Numbered from the stretch's first letter, positions 17,744 to 26,514 are shown. The stretch is DNA of 64,000 bases from Kitasatospora sp. MAP12-44 (GCF_029892095.1 NZ_JARZAE010000004.1:8556001-8620000), one strand, 5' to 3'. Made by a program: numbers and translations. The notes: generated by a model from the letters alone, not told the origin.

Positions 17744-18442
17744 GTGAAACGAAGACGCCTGTGGACAGGGCTCGCCGCGGCAGCCATGGTCAGCGGTGTG
17801 GTGACCGGCTGGGTCCACCTGTCCGAAGGGGACTCCACGACCGCGTCCACGACGAAAGCCAAGCCTGCGGCGGCCGCGGCTGCCGCGGCCGAAACCGCCT
17901 CGAAGGTTGGGGCACTGCTCCAAGCAGGCATCAAGCAGGGGGAGATCAGCGACTTCGCCGGGGCGACGAAGACCTTCCAGCAGGTCCTGGCGTTGGACCC
18001 GGGCAACAAACTCGCCTGGTACAACCTCGGCGTCATCGCCCAGCACGACGACAACGCGGCTGCCGCGCGCACGGCTTACGACAACTCCCTGAAGACCGAC
18101 CCGGGTTTCGAGTCGGCGCTCTACAACAAGGCGATCCTGCTCGGGTCGAGCGACACCGACCAGGCGATCGCGATCCTGCAGCGCATCGTGGCCGCCGACC
18201 CCAAGGCGGCCACGGCGTACCTGCAGCTCGGGCAGGACCAGCTGAAGAAGAGCCAGGACAGCGAAGCCAAGGATGCCTTCGGCCGCGCCGTGCGCACCGA
18301 CCCGTCGCTCCAGGAGCTCGTCCCCGAAAGGTTCCGGGACTCCGCGAGCGCAGCACCGATCCAGCCCCGGAATCGCACCCAGATCCCCGCTCAGACCCCC
18401 ACACCGACCCCGACAGCCACTCAGGCAGGTACCAGCAGATGA
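17744..18442 (+). CDS. membrane-anchored tetratricopeptide repeat protein
   Basis: 232 residues from the GTG at 17744 (GAGG upstream). A short basic start and one hydrophobic helix (about residues 8-22) suggest an N-in, C-out membrane anchor. An Ala-rich linker leads into about four TPR units (QGEISDFAGATKTFQQVLALDP, NKLAWYNLGVIAQHDDNAAAARTAY, then two more). The C-terminal 40 residues are Pro/Thr/Gln-rich and probably disordered. TPRs bind other proteins. The gene overlaps the following glycosyltransferase start by 4 bases, so the two are co-translated and the TPR protein may present the substrate or scaffold the enzyme. Confidence 0.8.
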   Translation: MKRRRLWTGLAAAAMVSGVVTGWVHLSEGDSTTASTTKAKPAAAAAAAAETASKVGALLQAGIKQGEISDFAGATKTFQQVLALDPGNKLAWYNLGVIAQHDDNAAAARTAYDNSLKTDPGFESALYNKAILLGSSDTDQAIAILQRIVAADPKAATAYLQLGQDQLKKSQDSEAKDAFGRAVRTDPSLQELVPERFRDSASAAPIQPRNRTQIPAQTPTPTPTATQAGTSR

Positions 18443-19713
18443 CGTTGACCCCGACACCGAAGTTCTCCGTCTTCACCCCCAGTCACCGACCGCGCTTCCT
18501 GGACGAGTGCCTCTCGACCCTGCAAGCGCAGACCCGCTCCGACTGGGAGTGGATCGTGCTGCTCAACAACGGTGCCCGATGGCGGCCGGAGCACCCCGAC
18601 GACCGTGTCCGCGTGGAGATCGCGGACGAGATCCGGGGGGTCGGCGCGGCCAAGCGCCGGGCCTGTGAACTGGCACGCGGCGAGATCCTCGTCGAGCTCG
18701 ACCACGACGACCTGCTGACGAAGGACTGCCTGGCGGAGCTGGCAAAGGCATTCGACGAGAACCCCAAGGCCGTCCTCGTCTACAGCAATACCGCTCAGAT
18801 CACCGAGGACGGCGGCCGGGACGACACGCGCTTCAACGAGGCGCACGGCTGGCAGTACGAGGAGGTGACCGTCGATGGACGCCGGCTTCTGCAGGCCGTC
18901 TCGATGGCGCCGACGCCGCACAACGTCTCGTACATCTGGTACGCCCCCAACCACGTGCGGGCGTTCCGCAGGGACGTCTACGAGCGGGTCGGCGGGTACG
19001 ACGCCACTCGCACGGTGCTGGACGACCAGGACCTGATGTGCCGGCTCTTCCACGAGGGCGACTTCCACCGGATTCCCCGCTGCCTGTACCTGCAGCGGAT
19101 GCACATCGACAACACCCAGCGTGACACGGAGGTCAATTCCTACATCCAGCGCGAGACCGTCGCCCTGTACGACAAGTACATCGAGGCCAACGCGCTGGCC
19201 TGGACCAAGCGGCGCGGACTGCTCGCGCTGGACCTCGGCGCGGCGCACCGGAAGCCGCCCGGCTACCTGGGGGTGGATCAGTACCCGGGAGAGGGGGTCG
19301 ACATCGTCGCGACGCTACCTGGTCGCATGGACCTCCCTGACGACTCGGTCGGCCTGCTCCGGGCGGTGGACTTTCTGGAGCACGTGCCCGCGAAGGTCCC
19401 GCTGATCAACGAGCTGTACCGGCTGCTGGCTCCGGGCGGCCTGCTCCTCACCCTGACTCCCAGCTCCGACGGCCGGGGCGCGTACCAGGACCCGACACAT
19501 GTCGCCTTCTACAACGAGAACTCGTTCTGGTACTACACGGACGACCAGTACCGTGCCTTCGTGCCGGAGATTCAGGCCCGCTTCCAGAGCTCGCGGTTGG
19601 TCACCTACTACCCGACCGACTGGCATTCCAAGAACAACATCCCGTACGTGCTGGCGAACCTCGTCGCGATGAAGGACGGCGCCGAACGGTGCGGTGGTCT
19701 CCTGCTGGTCTGA
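18439..19713 (+). CDS. family 2 glycosyltransferase fused to a methyltransferase-like domain
   Basis: 424 residues; the ATG overlaps the TPR stop. Residues about 8-240 form a GT-A fold: FSVFTPSHRPRFLDECLSTL, GVGAAKRRACELARGEILVELDHDDLL with the metal-binding acidic motif, and YERVGGYD, DDQDLMCRL. Residues about 260-424 resemble a class I SAM-dependent methyltransferase (LLALDLGAA, YLGVDQYPGEGVDIV, LRAVDFLEHVPAKVPLINE, YRLLAPGGLLLTLTPS). It would transfer a sugar and perhaps methylate it. Given the collagen-like protein two genes upstream, it is a candidate glycan writer for Thr/Ser in its GTA/GSQ triplets; this is inference. Confidence 0.85.
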   Translation: MTLTPTPKFSVFTPSHRPRFLDECLSTLQAQTRSDWEWIVLLNNGARWRPEHPDDRVRVEIADEIRGVGAAKRRACELARGEILVELDHDDLLTKDCLAELAKAFDENPKAVLVYSNTAQITEDGGRDDTRFNEAHGWQYEEVTVDGRRLLQAVSMAPTPHNVSYIWYAPNHVRAFRRDVYERVGGYDATRTVLDDQDLMCRLFHEGDFHRIPRCLYLQRMHIDNTQRDTEVNSYIQRETVALYDKYIEANALAWTKRRGLLALDLGAAHRKPPGYLGVDQYPGEGVDIVATLPGRMDLPDDSVGLLRAVDFLEHVPAKVPLINELYRLLAPGGLLLTLTPSSDGRGAYQDPTHVAFYNENSFWYYTDDQYRAFVPEIQARFQSSRLVTYYPTDWHSKNNIPYVLANLVAMKDGAERCGGLLLV

Positions 19714-19743
19714 TGCCCGGGGCGCCGGCAGGTGCCCCACCGG

Positions 19744-19772
19744 GGCCGACCTGATGGAAGGTCAGGTCGGCC
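19744..19772 (+). terminator. hairpin after the glycosyltransferase
   Basis: An 11-bp perfect stem (GGCCGACCTGA / TCAGGTCGGCC) with a 7-base loop lies 30 bases after the stop, extended by a few more GC pairs with one mismatch. Confidence 0.75.
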
Positions 19773-19794
19773 CGGGGGATTGGTCAGACAGTGC

Positions 19795-20420
19795 CGAACT
19801 GGCCCGTCCTTGACGCCTGCGGATCAGGCTTTGAGCAGGTACCAGCCCCCGAGGGAGGTTGTCCAGGATCACGTAGACCGGGGCGCCGTCCGGGCGGGCA
19901 GCCCGATCGACCTGAGCGCGGCGAGGGTCTGGACGACGAAGTCCTCGTCGTCGGGACTGAGCAGGCGGGGACGGCCTCCCGCCCATCGAGGGTCCAGGCG
20001 GGCGAGTCCGATCTCGTTGAGGCGGTGGATAACGTCGCGCACCAGTGTCCTCGTCCGCCTGCACCAGCTGGGCGATGACGGTCCATGCGCCGGGTACCGG
20101 CGAACTTCCGCAGGTAGGCGATCTCCTGCTCGTTGAGCGGCGGCTCGACAGCCTGCGGGGACGAGGGACCGCTGGAGCCGAAGTCGACCGGGCACTGAGG
20201 GGTCGAGCTGTGCAGCCGGTGTCGTGGGCGCCGGCGCCGTGTCCGTGCGGGCGCGGCCACCGGCTCGCGCCGGGGTTGCCGTACGGCTGGAACGAGATCT
20301 GGCGGCGGGCGCACATGAGCGATGACGGCACACCGAACCCGCACTGGCCCGCGGGCTGCTGAACGGGTTCGGTCGCCCGCAGTGGTGGGCGAGCTTTCGT
20401 CATCACTGTGCGGTGGGTCT
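19795..20420 (-). pseudogene. IS630-family transposase remnant
   Basis: Pieces of one transposase appear in shifting minus-strand frames: LNEQEIAYLRKFAGTR, then VIAQLVQADEDTGA, then DVIHRLNEIGLARLDPRWAGGRPRLLSPDDEDFVVQTL, then VYVILDNLPRG. These match the N-terminal HTH and one D-motif strand of IS630-type enzymes, with most of the catalytic core deleted. At least three frameshifts are needed. The remnant abuts the left end of the ISL3-type element. Confidence 0.65.
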
Positions 20421-20431
20421 GTCCAGCCAAC

Positions 20432-20455
20432 GGCTCTGTCCCGTAATCGGTGGTA
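20432..20455 (+). repeat. left terminal inverted repeat of the ISL3-type element
   Basis: The 24 bases are identical to the reverse complement of 24465-24488. Confidence 0.9.
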
Positions 20456-21360
20456 GCGCTGTGTAGTGATCACTGGAGGAGGATGCGGTGGCGGAGCAGG
20501 GGGAACCCGGCTCGGCCGTGCATCTGCCTCATGATCCGCTTGGTTCGCGTGTTGACGCCCTCGGTGCGGCCGTTGTGGTACGGGAGGGTGAGTCCGGCGT
20601 CGACGGCGGCGCGGTCGAGTTCGAGGCCGTTCGCGAAGGAGTGCAGGTGGGGCAGGTCGGCGGCGCGGACTGTGGTGATCCAGTCGGTGAGCTTGGCGTC
20701 GTTGCCCTCCGCTGGGGTCAGTAGCTGCGCGAACTCGGCGCTGAGGCGGGCGAGTTCGGTCATCTCGGCACAGGTTTCAGTGAGTTCCCGCAGGAGTGCG
20801 GTGTCCTTGTCACGCAGGTTCTCGGGGCGGGTGAGGAGGAGGCGGGCGAAGCGTTGCGGGGTGGTGACGGGCTTGTTGCCCTCGGCGCGGCCCTGGGTGA
20901 TGTGGCGGTAGAGCAGGTTGAGGCTGCCGGTGTATCCCAACTCCTTTATCTCCTGGAACAGTTGCTTGACAGGGACGGCCGGGTCGGCGGCGCGGCGGCT
21001 GCGGAGGTGGTCGCGGTAGGGGTCGACGAGCGTGGGCTTGTAGCGGGGTGCGCGGCGCTCTGCGGTGGGCTCCTGCATGCGGGCGTATCGCTTGACGGTG
21101 TTCAGTGCGACATCGAGGCGGCGAGCGCATTCGAGCAGGCCGACGCCCTGGTCGAGCAGGTTGTGGACCTGTTGCCAGCGCTGGCGGGTGGTTTGTTCGC
21201 GTACGCCCCCGGGCCGGGCGGGGTTCACGGCGGTGGCCCAGCAGGCGGCATGGGAGCGGACCTCGGCCAGGACCTTGCCGCACAGGTTGCTCCACAGAGT
21301 ACTGGTGGGCCGTCGGCGAGGTGCCTGCTGAGCAGGCCCTTTTCCCACGGCCCCCAGCCC

Positions 21361-21395
21361 GAACCGGGCTTGCGGCTTGTCACCGCACCCGGCTC
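21361..21395 (-). ncRNA. group II intron domain V
   Basis: The minus strand begins GAGCCGGGTGCGGTGACAAG and ends CCCGGTTC, about 35 nt. It folds into the family's hairpin with the AGC catalytic triad near its 5' side and a central bulge. It lies 60-95 bases from the intron 3' end, the normal place. Confidence 0.9.
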
Positions 21396-21403
21396 TCCAG
21401 TGA

Positions 21404-23191
21404 CTACTCCGTGAGTGCTGGGACGGACTTCCTTCCGTGGATGGTTGCGTGGCAACTTCCGCAGACCACGAGGGTTTTGCGGTGCCGTGCGGCCATGAGA
21501 TCTGCCCACGGGGGCCGGTCTGGTCCTGGCTTTCCGAGGTCGGCGAGCTTGGCGACGTGGTGGACTTCCACCTCGTCGATGCGCCCGCACGCCTCGCATC
21601 GCCCGGCGAGGAGCCGGGTGACCAGCTCCTTGCGTTTGGTGTTGACCGGGGCCAGCCGACGGTCATTGATGACCGTCTTCTTGTCCCGTCGCAGCGGTAT
21701 CCCGCCGAACCGTCCGACCAGTGGCTTCCTGCCGATGCGTTCGACGCGGGCCTCGAAGCACTTGCGCGGCCCGTGCGGTGTCTCGATGGTGGTCGCGTAC
21801 TTGCGGGCCATCTTCGACACCGACGAGCGGTGCTTGTTCGCCAGCGTCATCAACATCGAGGTCTCCATGACCCATTGCAGCCGGGAGAGTCGGAAGACGT
21901 CGCCGGCCATCAGGTAGTACTGGACGATGCCGCGGTACTCCGACCCGTAGGTGCTGAGGATGACGTGATCGTCCTGGTTCAGCAGTTCGGGCCGACGCGC
22001 GGGTTTGCCGCGCTCCATGTACTGGGCTTGCTTGGCAGATACCACCGAACGAGGGACACGCAATCTGATGACCCCATTGACGGAACGCCGTCCGCCGGTG
22101 ATCTTGCGGTCGTTGTGGTGCACGGTGATGTCGTAGCCGAGGAACCTCGCGGCCTGGGTGCGGCCATGAGTGATGAGCGTCTTTTCCGGCGACAATTCCA
22201 ACCTGAGTTCATCACGCAGGAATTGCGCCAGACGCTCCTTGATTTCCTCGGCCTCTGCCTTTGGTCCGGCGAACCCGAGCAGGGTGTCGTCGGCATAACG
22301 CACATACCGCAGCCGCCGGTAGCCGGGATCATGAGTATCCATGCTGGGCATGCTGCGGAGTTGCTTGCGCAGTTCCCGCACTGTGGTGCGGTCACCACGC
22401 TTGCGAGCGCGTGCCATAGCCGCCCACACCCGATGAAAGGCGCGGTTCGACTGCCTGACTCCTCCCCGGGTGTATTCCGGGATCAGAACCTTCTCGACGT
22501 ACTCGTCCATCTTGTGCAGGTAGATGTTGGACAGGATCGGTGAAACAACCCCGCCTTGCGGACTTCCACTGTGCGTGGCGTTCCAGACCCAGTCCTCCAT
22601 GTATCCGGCCTTGAGCATGTTGTGCACCAGCCGTAGGAATCGGTTGTCGCGGATTCTTTCGCCCAGGATTCGGAGCATGACCGAATGGTCAAGCCGGTCG
22701 AAGCACTGGGCGATGTCGCCCTCGATAAGCCAGGCCGTACCCGTCCAGGTATGGACCACATCACTTAACGCGGTGTGGCAGCCCCGGCGGGGACGGAAAC
22801 CGTGGGAGGAGTCGGAGAACGTCGGCTCGTAGTACGCCTCAAGAAGCAGACGGACCACTTCGCCGACGAGCTTGTCACTCCAGGGCGGCAAGCCGAGCGG
22901 ACGCAGTTTCGTGCTGCCCCGCCCTTTGGGGATGTAGACCCTCCTGGCCGGGCTCCACCGGTAGCGCTCGTGGCGCAGCGCGTCGATGACGTGCTCGATC
23001 TTGCCCAGCGACATGCCGTCCACGGTCTCCCCGGTGACCCCGGGTGTCATCGCTCCCTTGTTGGAATAGAGACGCCCGTAGGCCAGCAGATACAACTGCG
23101 GGTTGAACATCTGTCGATATAGTTCATCGCACGGCAGGCCGCGCCTGCCGCGTTCACGGAGGACACCCAGCACCGTTTCGGCGCTCTGCAT
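21404..23191 (-). CDS. group II intron reverse transcriptase/maturase with HNH endonuclease
   Basis: 595 residues, within the family's range. Reverse-transcriptase blocks are visible: YIPKGRGSTKLRPLGLPPWSD, HGFRPRRGCHTAL, LIEGDIAQCFDRLDH, GSPQGGVVSPILSNIYLHKMD and the catalytic RYADD at residues 298-302. A maturase (X) domain follows (EYRGIVQYYLMAGDV, LQWVMETSMLMTLANKH). The C-terminus has an HNH-type zinc motif (CEACGR ... VEVHHVAKL ... CGSCHATIHG, residues 532-580). All key residues are intact, so the intron may still splice and move by target-primed reverse transcription. Confidence 0.95.
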   Translation of the reverse strand: MQSAETVLGVLRERGRRGLPCDELYRQMFNPQLYLLAYGRLYSNKGAMTPGVTGETVDGMSLGKIEHVIDALRHERYRWSPARRVYIPKGRGSTKLRPLGLPPWSDKLVGEVVRLLLEAYYEPTFSDSSHGFRPRRGCHTALSDVVHTWTGTAWLIEGDIAQCFDRLDHSVMLRILGERIRDNRFLRLVHNMLKAGYMEDWVWNATHSGSPQGGVVSPILSNIYLHKMDEYVEKVLIPEYTRGGVRQSNRAFHRVWAAMARARKRGDRTTVRELRKQLRSMPSMDTHDPGYRRLRYVRYADDTLLGFAGPKAEAEEIKERLAQFLRDELRLELSPEKTLITHGRTQAARFLGYDITVHHNDRKITGGRRSVNGVIRLRVPRSVVSAKQAQYMERGKPARRPELLNQDDHVILSTYGSEYRGIVQYYLMAGDVFRLSRLQWVMETSMLMTLANKHRSSVSKMARKYATTIETPHGPRKCFEARVERIGRKPLVGRFGGIPLRRDKKTVINDRRLAPVNTKRKELVTRLLAGRCEACGRIDEVEVHHVAKLADLGKPGPDRPPWADLMAARHRKTLVVCGSCHATIHGRKSVPALTE

Positions 23192-24464
23192 TGCGCATAC
23201 CTCCCGATTCTTGGGTGCCCGATCACCTGGCCCCCTTCGCCCGTGCGGACGGCTTTCCCGTCCTCCTTGGCCGGTCGTGACTCCGGCGACTACTACGGGG
23301 CCTCCGTCGCCATAGGAAGATCTCCTCCCTTAGGCGATCCCATGTTCGTCCTTGTCGTACGTAACAGCGTGACTTAGGCGTTCCACTCATCCCCTTGAAT
23401 GCCCTCGCTGGGCATCGCTCCGCGCTCTGGAGGTTGCGTCGGCCATGGCATCAAGCCGTCGCAGGGCGCGGCGCCGGTTTCAGGCATCTTTCCGGCGGAT
23501 TCGACCTTCAATCTTCTGGGGATTGGAATTCAGGCAATCCAGCTTTCGCCATATCACGCGGGTCCCGCGACGCCCCGTCCCCAATGCCTGGGCCCGGTCG
23601 TCACTTTCCTGGCATGCTGCGGTCCCCTCACCGTTTCCGGATTAGGTAAGCCATTGGACCCAAGAACCTCCCTCCAAATTCTTCCCGACTGAATCGGGGA
23701 TACGACAAGGCGCCTCATGGCGCACTGCCACCTGTCGCTGACCTGCACCGCCTCGGGGAGGGCCTGGCGGATCGCCTCACCGTAGGAGCCGGAACCGTCG
23801 CGGCAGACGTACTGGGCCCCGGGGTGCTGGCGCAGCCACGCGACCAGAGTCCGGGCGGTGCGGTCGGGCAGGACGTCGATCCGCTCTCCGGTCTCGGCGT
23901 CAATGATCACTGTTGCGTAGCGGTGCCGGCGCTTGAGGGCGAAGTCGTCGACCCCGATCACCCGTGGGATCCGCACGACCGGTGTCGGAATGCGGCGGAG
24001 AAGGCGCAGAGCGGTCGAGCGGGAGATCGCGCAAGCCAGCACACGCGAGAGGCGGGCGCCCGCCCGGCCCGCTAACTCCTTGACCATGGATCCGAGTTGG
24101 TCGGCCAGACGGTTGGTGCGACGCTGGTAGCGCTCCACGACGCCGGGAACCTGCTCGCGGAAGGTCTGCCGCGGGCAGCCGAGCACCGGACACGCCAGTC
24201 TCCGGAGCCGCACCGACGCCACGACCCGCCGTCCGTCCACCGGCACGTCCGCGACCACCCGCCCGTGGAAGCCATGCACCCGCCCCGTCGGCTGCCCGCA
24301 CACCGGGCACGGCACCGGATCGTCCCGAGTCCGCGCCGACACCCGGATGACCTCGCCTCGTCCATCACGTCCTCAATGACCAGGGCCGACAGTCCCGAAA
24401 ACACCACACCCACAAGCTCATTGACATCGCGCACACCATGCCAACGACGGTCGTCACCCTTCGT

Positions 24465-24488
24465 TACCACCGATTACGGGACAGAGCC
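24465..24488 (-). repeat. right terminal inverted repeat of the ISL3-type element
   Basis: Reverse complement matches 20432-20455 without mismatch. Confidence 0.9.
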
Positions 24489-25017
24489 GAAGACCGTACA
24501 GACCCACTCGGGCTTGTCGCTGGGCTTGCTACTCGGGGTTGCGTCAGGAGGTGTTGCCGGAAGCGGCGTTTGCGCAGCTCAGCGCCCGTTTGTCGCGCCG
24601 ACGGCGTGGTGGGTTGCCGCTGCGCGGTGGCCCGGCGGCCCCGCCTTGCGGCGCCACCGGCCGGAGGAGGGGAGCGGGGGAGGGGGCGGGCCCGGGAGGG
24701 CCGGGTAGGGGCGCCGGATGCACGACCAGCACCACCGCACCGGTCCCGACCCGAACGCCTGCTCGCGCACCGGCAACCCGGTCGGCGCCCGCCAGGTCTC
24801 CAACATGATCCTCGAATCGCACGTCGCCGAAGCCGGGCTGCGCACCGCCTACGCCGACGGGCACCCGCCCGGCCGCCGGCCGTTGTTGTGGAGCGGGTGC
24901 CAGATCGGCGCGGCAGGTCCGCGCTGCACCAGGTCCTCGATCAGGGCGGCGCCGGCCGGCGTCTCGGCGACGGCCGGGTTCTCCTCGGTGGCCGGCTTTG
25001 TCAGCCGGACCGCGTCG
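24489..25017. other. intergenic region with an orphan coding fragment
   Basis: Between the IS and the next gene nothing intact is seen. On the minus strand 25015-24849 has strongly coding-like GC3 and reads DDAVRLTKPATEENPAVAET then a short tail to a TAG, with no start codon. It is probably the 3' scrap of a lost gene. The remainder is extremely GC-rich with no recognisable product. Confidence 0.35.
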
Positions 25018-25638
25018 TCACTCGAACGGCGTGGGGTCGCCGGCCCCGCGCCGGACGATCTGCGCCCCGTCGCCGGAGAAGTCGACGACCGTCGTCGGGT
25101 CCGTACCGCAGTCGCCGGAATCCACCACGGCGTCCAGCACGTGGTCGAGCCGCTCCTTGATCTCCCACCCCTGGGTCATCGGCTCGTCCTCGCCGGGGAG
25201 GAGCAGGGTGCTGGAGACGAGGGGCTCGCCGAGTTCGGCGAGCAGGGCCCGCGTGACGACGTGGTCGGGGATCCTGACCCCCACTGTCTTCTTCTTCGGG
25301 TGCATCAGACGGCGCGGGACCTCCTTGGTGGCGGGGAGGATGAAGGTGTAGCTGCCCGGCGTCGCCGCCTTGATCGCGCGGAAGACAGCGTTGTCGATGT
25401 GGACGAACTGCCCCAGTTGGGCGAAGTTCTCGCACATCAGGGTGAAGTGGTGGCGGTCGTCGAGACGCCGGATCGACCGGATCCGTTCGAGGCCCTCGGG
25501 ATTGCCCATACGGCAGCCCAGGGCGAAACAGGAGTCGGTCGGGTACGCGATGAGGGCCCCGGAGCGGAGGCTGTCGGCCACGGTGCCGATGGTGCGGGCC
25601 TGGGGGGTCTGCGGGTGCACGTCGAAATACTTCGCCAT
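25018..25638 (-). CDS. L-threonylcarbamoyladenylate synthase family protein (YrdC/Sua5/YciO)
   Basis: 206 residues. SLRSGALIAYPTDSCFALGCR near the N-terminus is the substrate-binding YrdC signature. KATPGSYTFILPAT, VGVRIPDHVV and LVSSTLLLPGE follow in family order. These enzymes make threonylcarbamoyl-AMP for the tRNA t6A modification. The GCRMGNPEG and HFTLMCENFAQLGQFVHIDN stretches look like the YciO branch, whose role is less certain, and the chromosome should carry another essential copy. It stands alone beside mobile elements. Confidence 0.88.
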   Translation of the reverse strand: MAKYFDVHPQTPQARTIGTVADSLRSGALIAYPTDSCFALGCRMGNPEGLERIRSIRRLDDRHHFTLMCENFAQLGQFVHIDNAVFRAIKAATPGSYTFILPATKEVPRRLMHPKKKTVGVRIPDHVVTRALLAELGEPLVSSTLLLPGEDEPMTQGWEIKERLDHVLDAVVDSGDCGTDPTTVVDFSGDGAQIVRRGAGDPTPFE

Positions 25639-25718
25639 TGGCCGACTCTACGGGATCCACCCGCGGGCGACGTTCCGGTAGGGGTGGACGGCAGACCATC
25701 TGTGCCTATCCACGGGAC

Positions 25719-26034
25719 ATGACCACAGAGAACCACGGGGTCAGGATTCCTGAGCCGGATCCGCCGGCCAATTGCATGCCCCACACCCGCAAGTGCCGCT
25801 GCGCGCAGCTGCGTTACGCCAACTCCATGCACGTCGACATCGTCTCGCACCTGTTCCTGGAGGACAGCCGGGAGGTGATCGTCAACCGGGGCGAGAACCG
25901 GTGGGAGCACACCGACCCCGTTGGCTTCACCGCCCGGATGCGGGAGAAGGACCACATCGCCGACGACAACCTCCGCAAGGTAATCCGGCTGATGGAGTTC
26001 CTGCGGGACCACAAGAACTCCTTCATCGGAACCC
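25719..26034 (+). pseudogene. CBASS-type CD-NTase (SMODS nucleotidyltransferase) remnant
   Basis: From the ATG at 25719 the frame reads CAQLRYANSMHVDIVSHLFL, SREVIVNRGENRWEHTDPVGF, HIADDNLRKVIRLMEFLRDHKNSF. This matches the middle of SMODS-family cyclic-oligonucleotide synthases, including the third catalytic Asp (HVDIV) and the conserved K-IRL-K-LRD helix. The N-terminal GSxxxGT nucleotide-binding part and the C-terminus are missing. The frame then runs into an unrelated gene fragment. No CBASS effector or capsule gene is recognisable nearby, so only a relic of the defence system remains. Confidence 0.7.
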
Positions 26035-26492
26035 GGCCGCCCGGTGCACCGGGACGACGCCGACGTGCTGGCGATCCAGATCAGCGGCGAGAAGCGCTGG
26101 CGGGTGCACGCCGGGCCGGCCGACGGGAACTGGGAGCCGAGCCGGGAGGACGCCGACCCCGGCGAGGTGCTGCTGGACACTGTGCTGCGACCGGGTGAAG
26201 TCCTCTACGTGCCCAGGGGTTCGCGCACTTCGCCAGCGCGGTGGGAGAGGAGTCCTCGGCGCACCTGTCGCTGACTGTCCGCGAGGTCGGCACCGCGAAC
26301 CTGTACGCCCTGCTCCAGGCCCTGCTGACCGGTACTGTCGACCTCCCGGGCCGCCCGCTCGACGAGGCCGCGATGGTAGCCACAGCCCACACCCTGATCG
26401 CGCACACCTGGGAGACCTTGGCCGAGCTGACCCCGCAGGCCCTGGTCGAGCACGCCCGAGTGGTGATGCGCGGAGCGCTGCCCGCCCAGTAG
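26035..26492 (+). pseudogene. JmjC/cupin-type oxygenase remnant (5' truncated, one frameshift)
   Basis: The reading starts mid-domain with HRDDADVLAIQISGEKRWRVH (Fe-ligand motif HxD and the 2-oxoglutarate Lys) and GEVLYVPRG. It shifts frame near 26220, where one G of a G-run seems lost, and continues AHFASAVGEESSAHLSLTVRE with the second His, then a helical tail to the TAG. It matches the C-terminal half of cupin-4/ribosomal-oxygenase-like proteins. It is joined directly to the CD-NTase remnant, so a deletion fused two unrelated genes. Confidence 0.72.
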
Positions 26493-26514
26493 ACCAGACG
26501 AACCGAACGCGGCG

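Larger units (their letters stand above)
21299..23725 (-). mobile_element. group II intron (2427 bp) with intron-encoded protein
   Basis: On the minus strand the intron starts with GTGCGCC (canonical GUGYG) and ends with ...CCAGTAC, giving a clean junction in the transposase reading frame. Domain V is visible at 21361-21395 and a GC-rich domain VI-like stem follows it. The maturase gene ends just before domain V, as expected for an ORF in domain IV. A TGCCAT at 23450-23445 (minus strand) can pair with the exon end GTGGCA with one G-U pair, so it is a candidate EBS1-IBS1 interaction. Confidence 0.9.
20470..24420 (-). pseudogene. ISL3-family transposase, split by a group II intron and frameshifted near its start
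   Basis: The 5' exon (about 24420 to 23726) encodes a zinc-finger region (CPVCGQ, CPVLGC), an HTH and the first catalytic strand (VIGVDDFALKRRHRYATVIID, DLLP-like DVLPDRTARTLVAWL), ending ...VQVSDRW. The 3' exon (21298 to 20470) continues LWSNLCGKVLAEVRSHAACW and ends with HNGRTEGVNTRTKRIMRQMHGRAGFPLLRHR, the conserved ISL3 C-terminus. Exact excision of the intron joins CA to T and restores a His codon (SDRWHLW). A one-base deletion near 24355 puts the first residues (FSGLSALVIEDVMDE) in another frame from EVIRVSARTRDDP. Even after splicing the transposase is therefore probably inactive. Confidence 0.85.
20432..24488 (-). mobile_element. ISL3-family insertion sequence carrying a group II intron
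   Basis: Perfect 24-bp terminal inverted repeats at 20432-20455 and 24465-24488 (beginning GGCTCTGTCCCGTAATCGGT) bound a 4057-bp element. Removing the 2427-bp intron leaves a 1630-bp IS, typical for ISL3. The transposase reads on the minus strand. An 8-bp target duplication, expected for ISL3, is not visible at the ends. The outer flanks share GTGGGTCTGT in inverted orientation, which hints at an older related insertion or longer imperfect ends. Confidence 0.88.

Noticed and set aside
20424-24496. Target-site duplication of the ISL3 element
   Set aside because: The eight bases on each side do not match (CAGCCAAC versus GAAGACCG); only a distant GTGGGTCTGT inverted match was seen.
24539-24808. 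Short Arg/Gly/Pro ORFs right of the IS
   Set aside because: Extreme GC composition, mutually overlapping on both strands, no homology.
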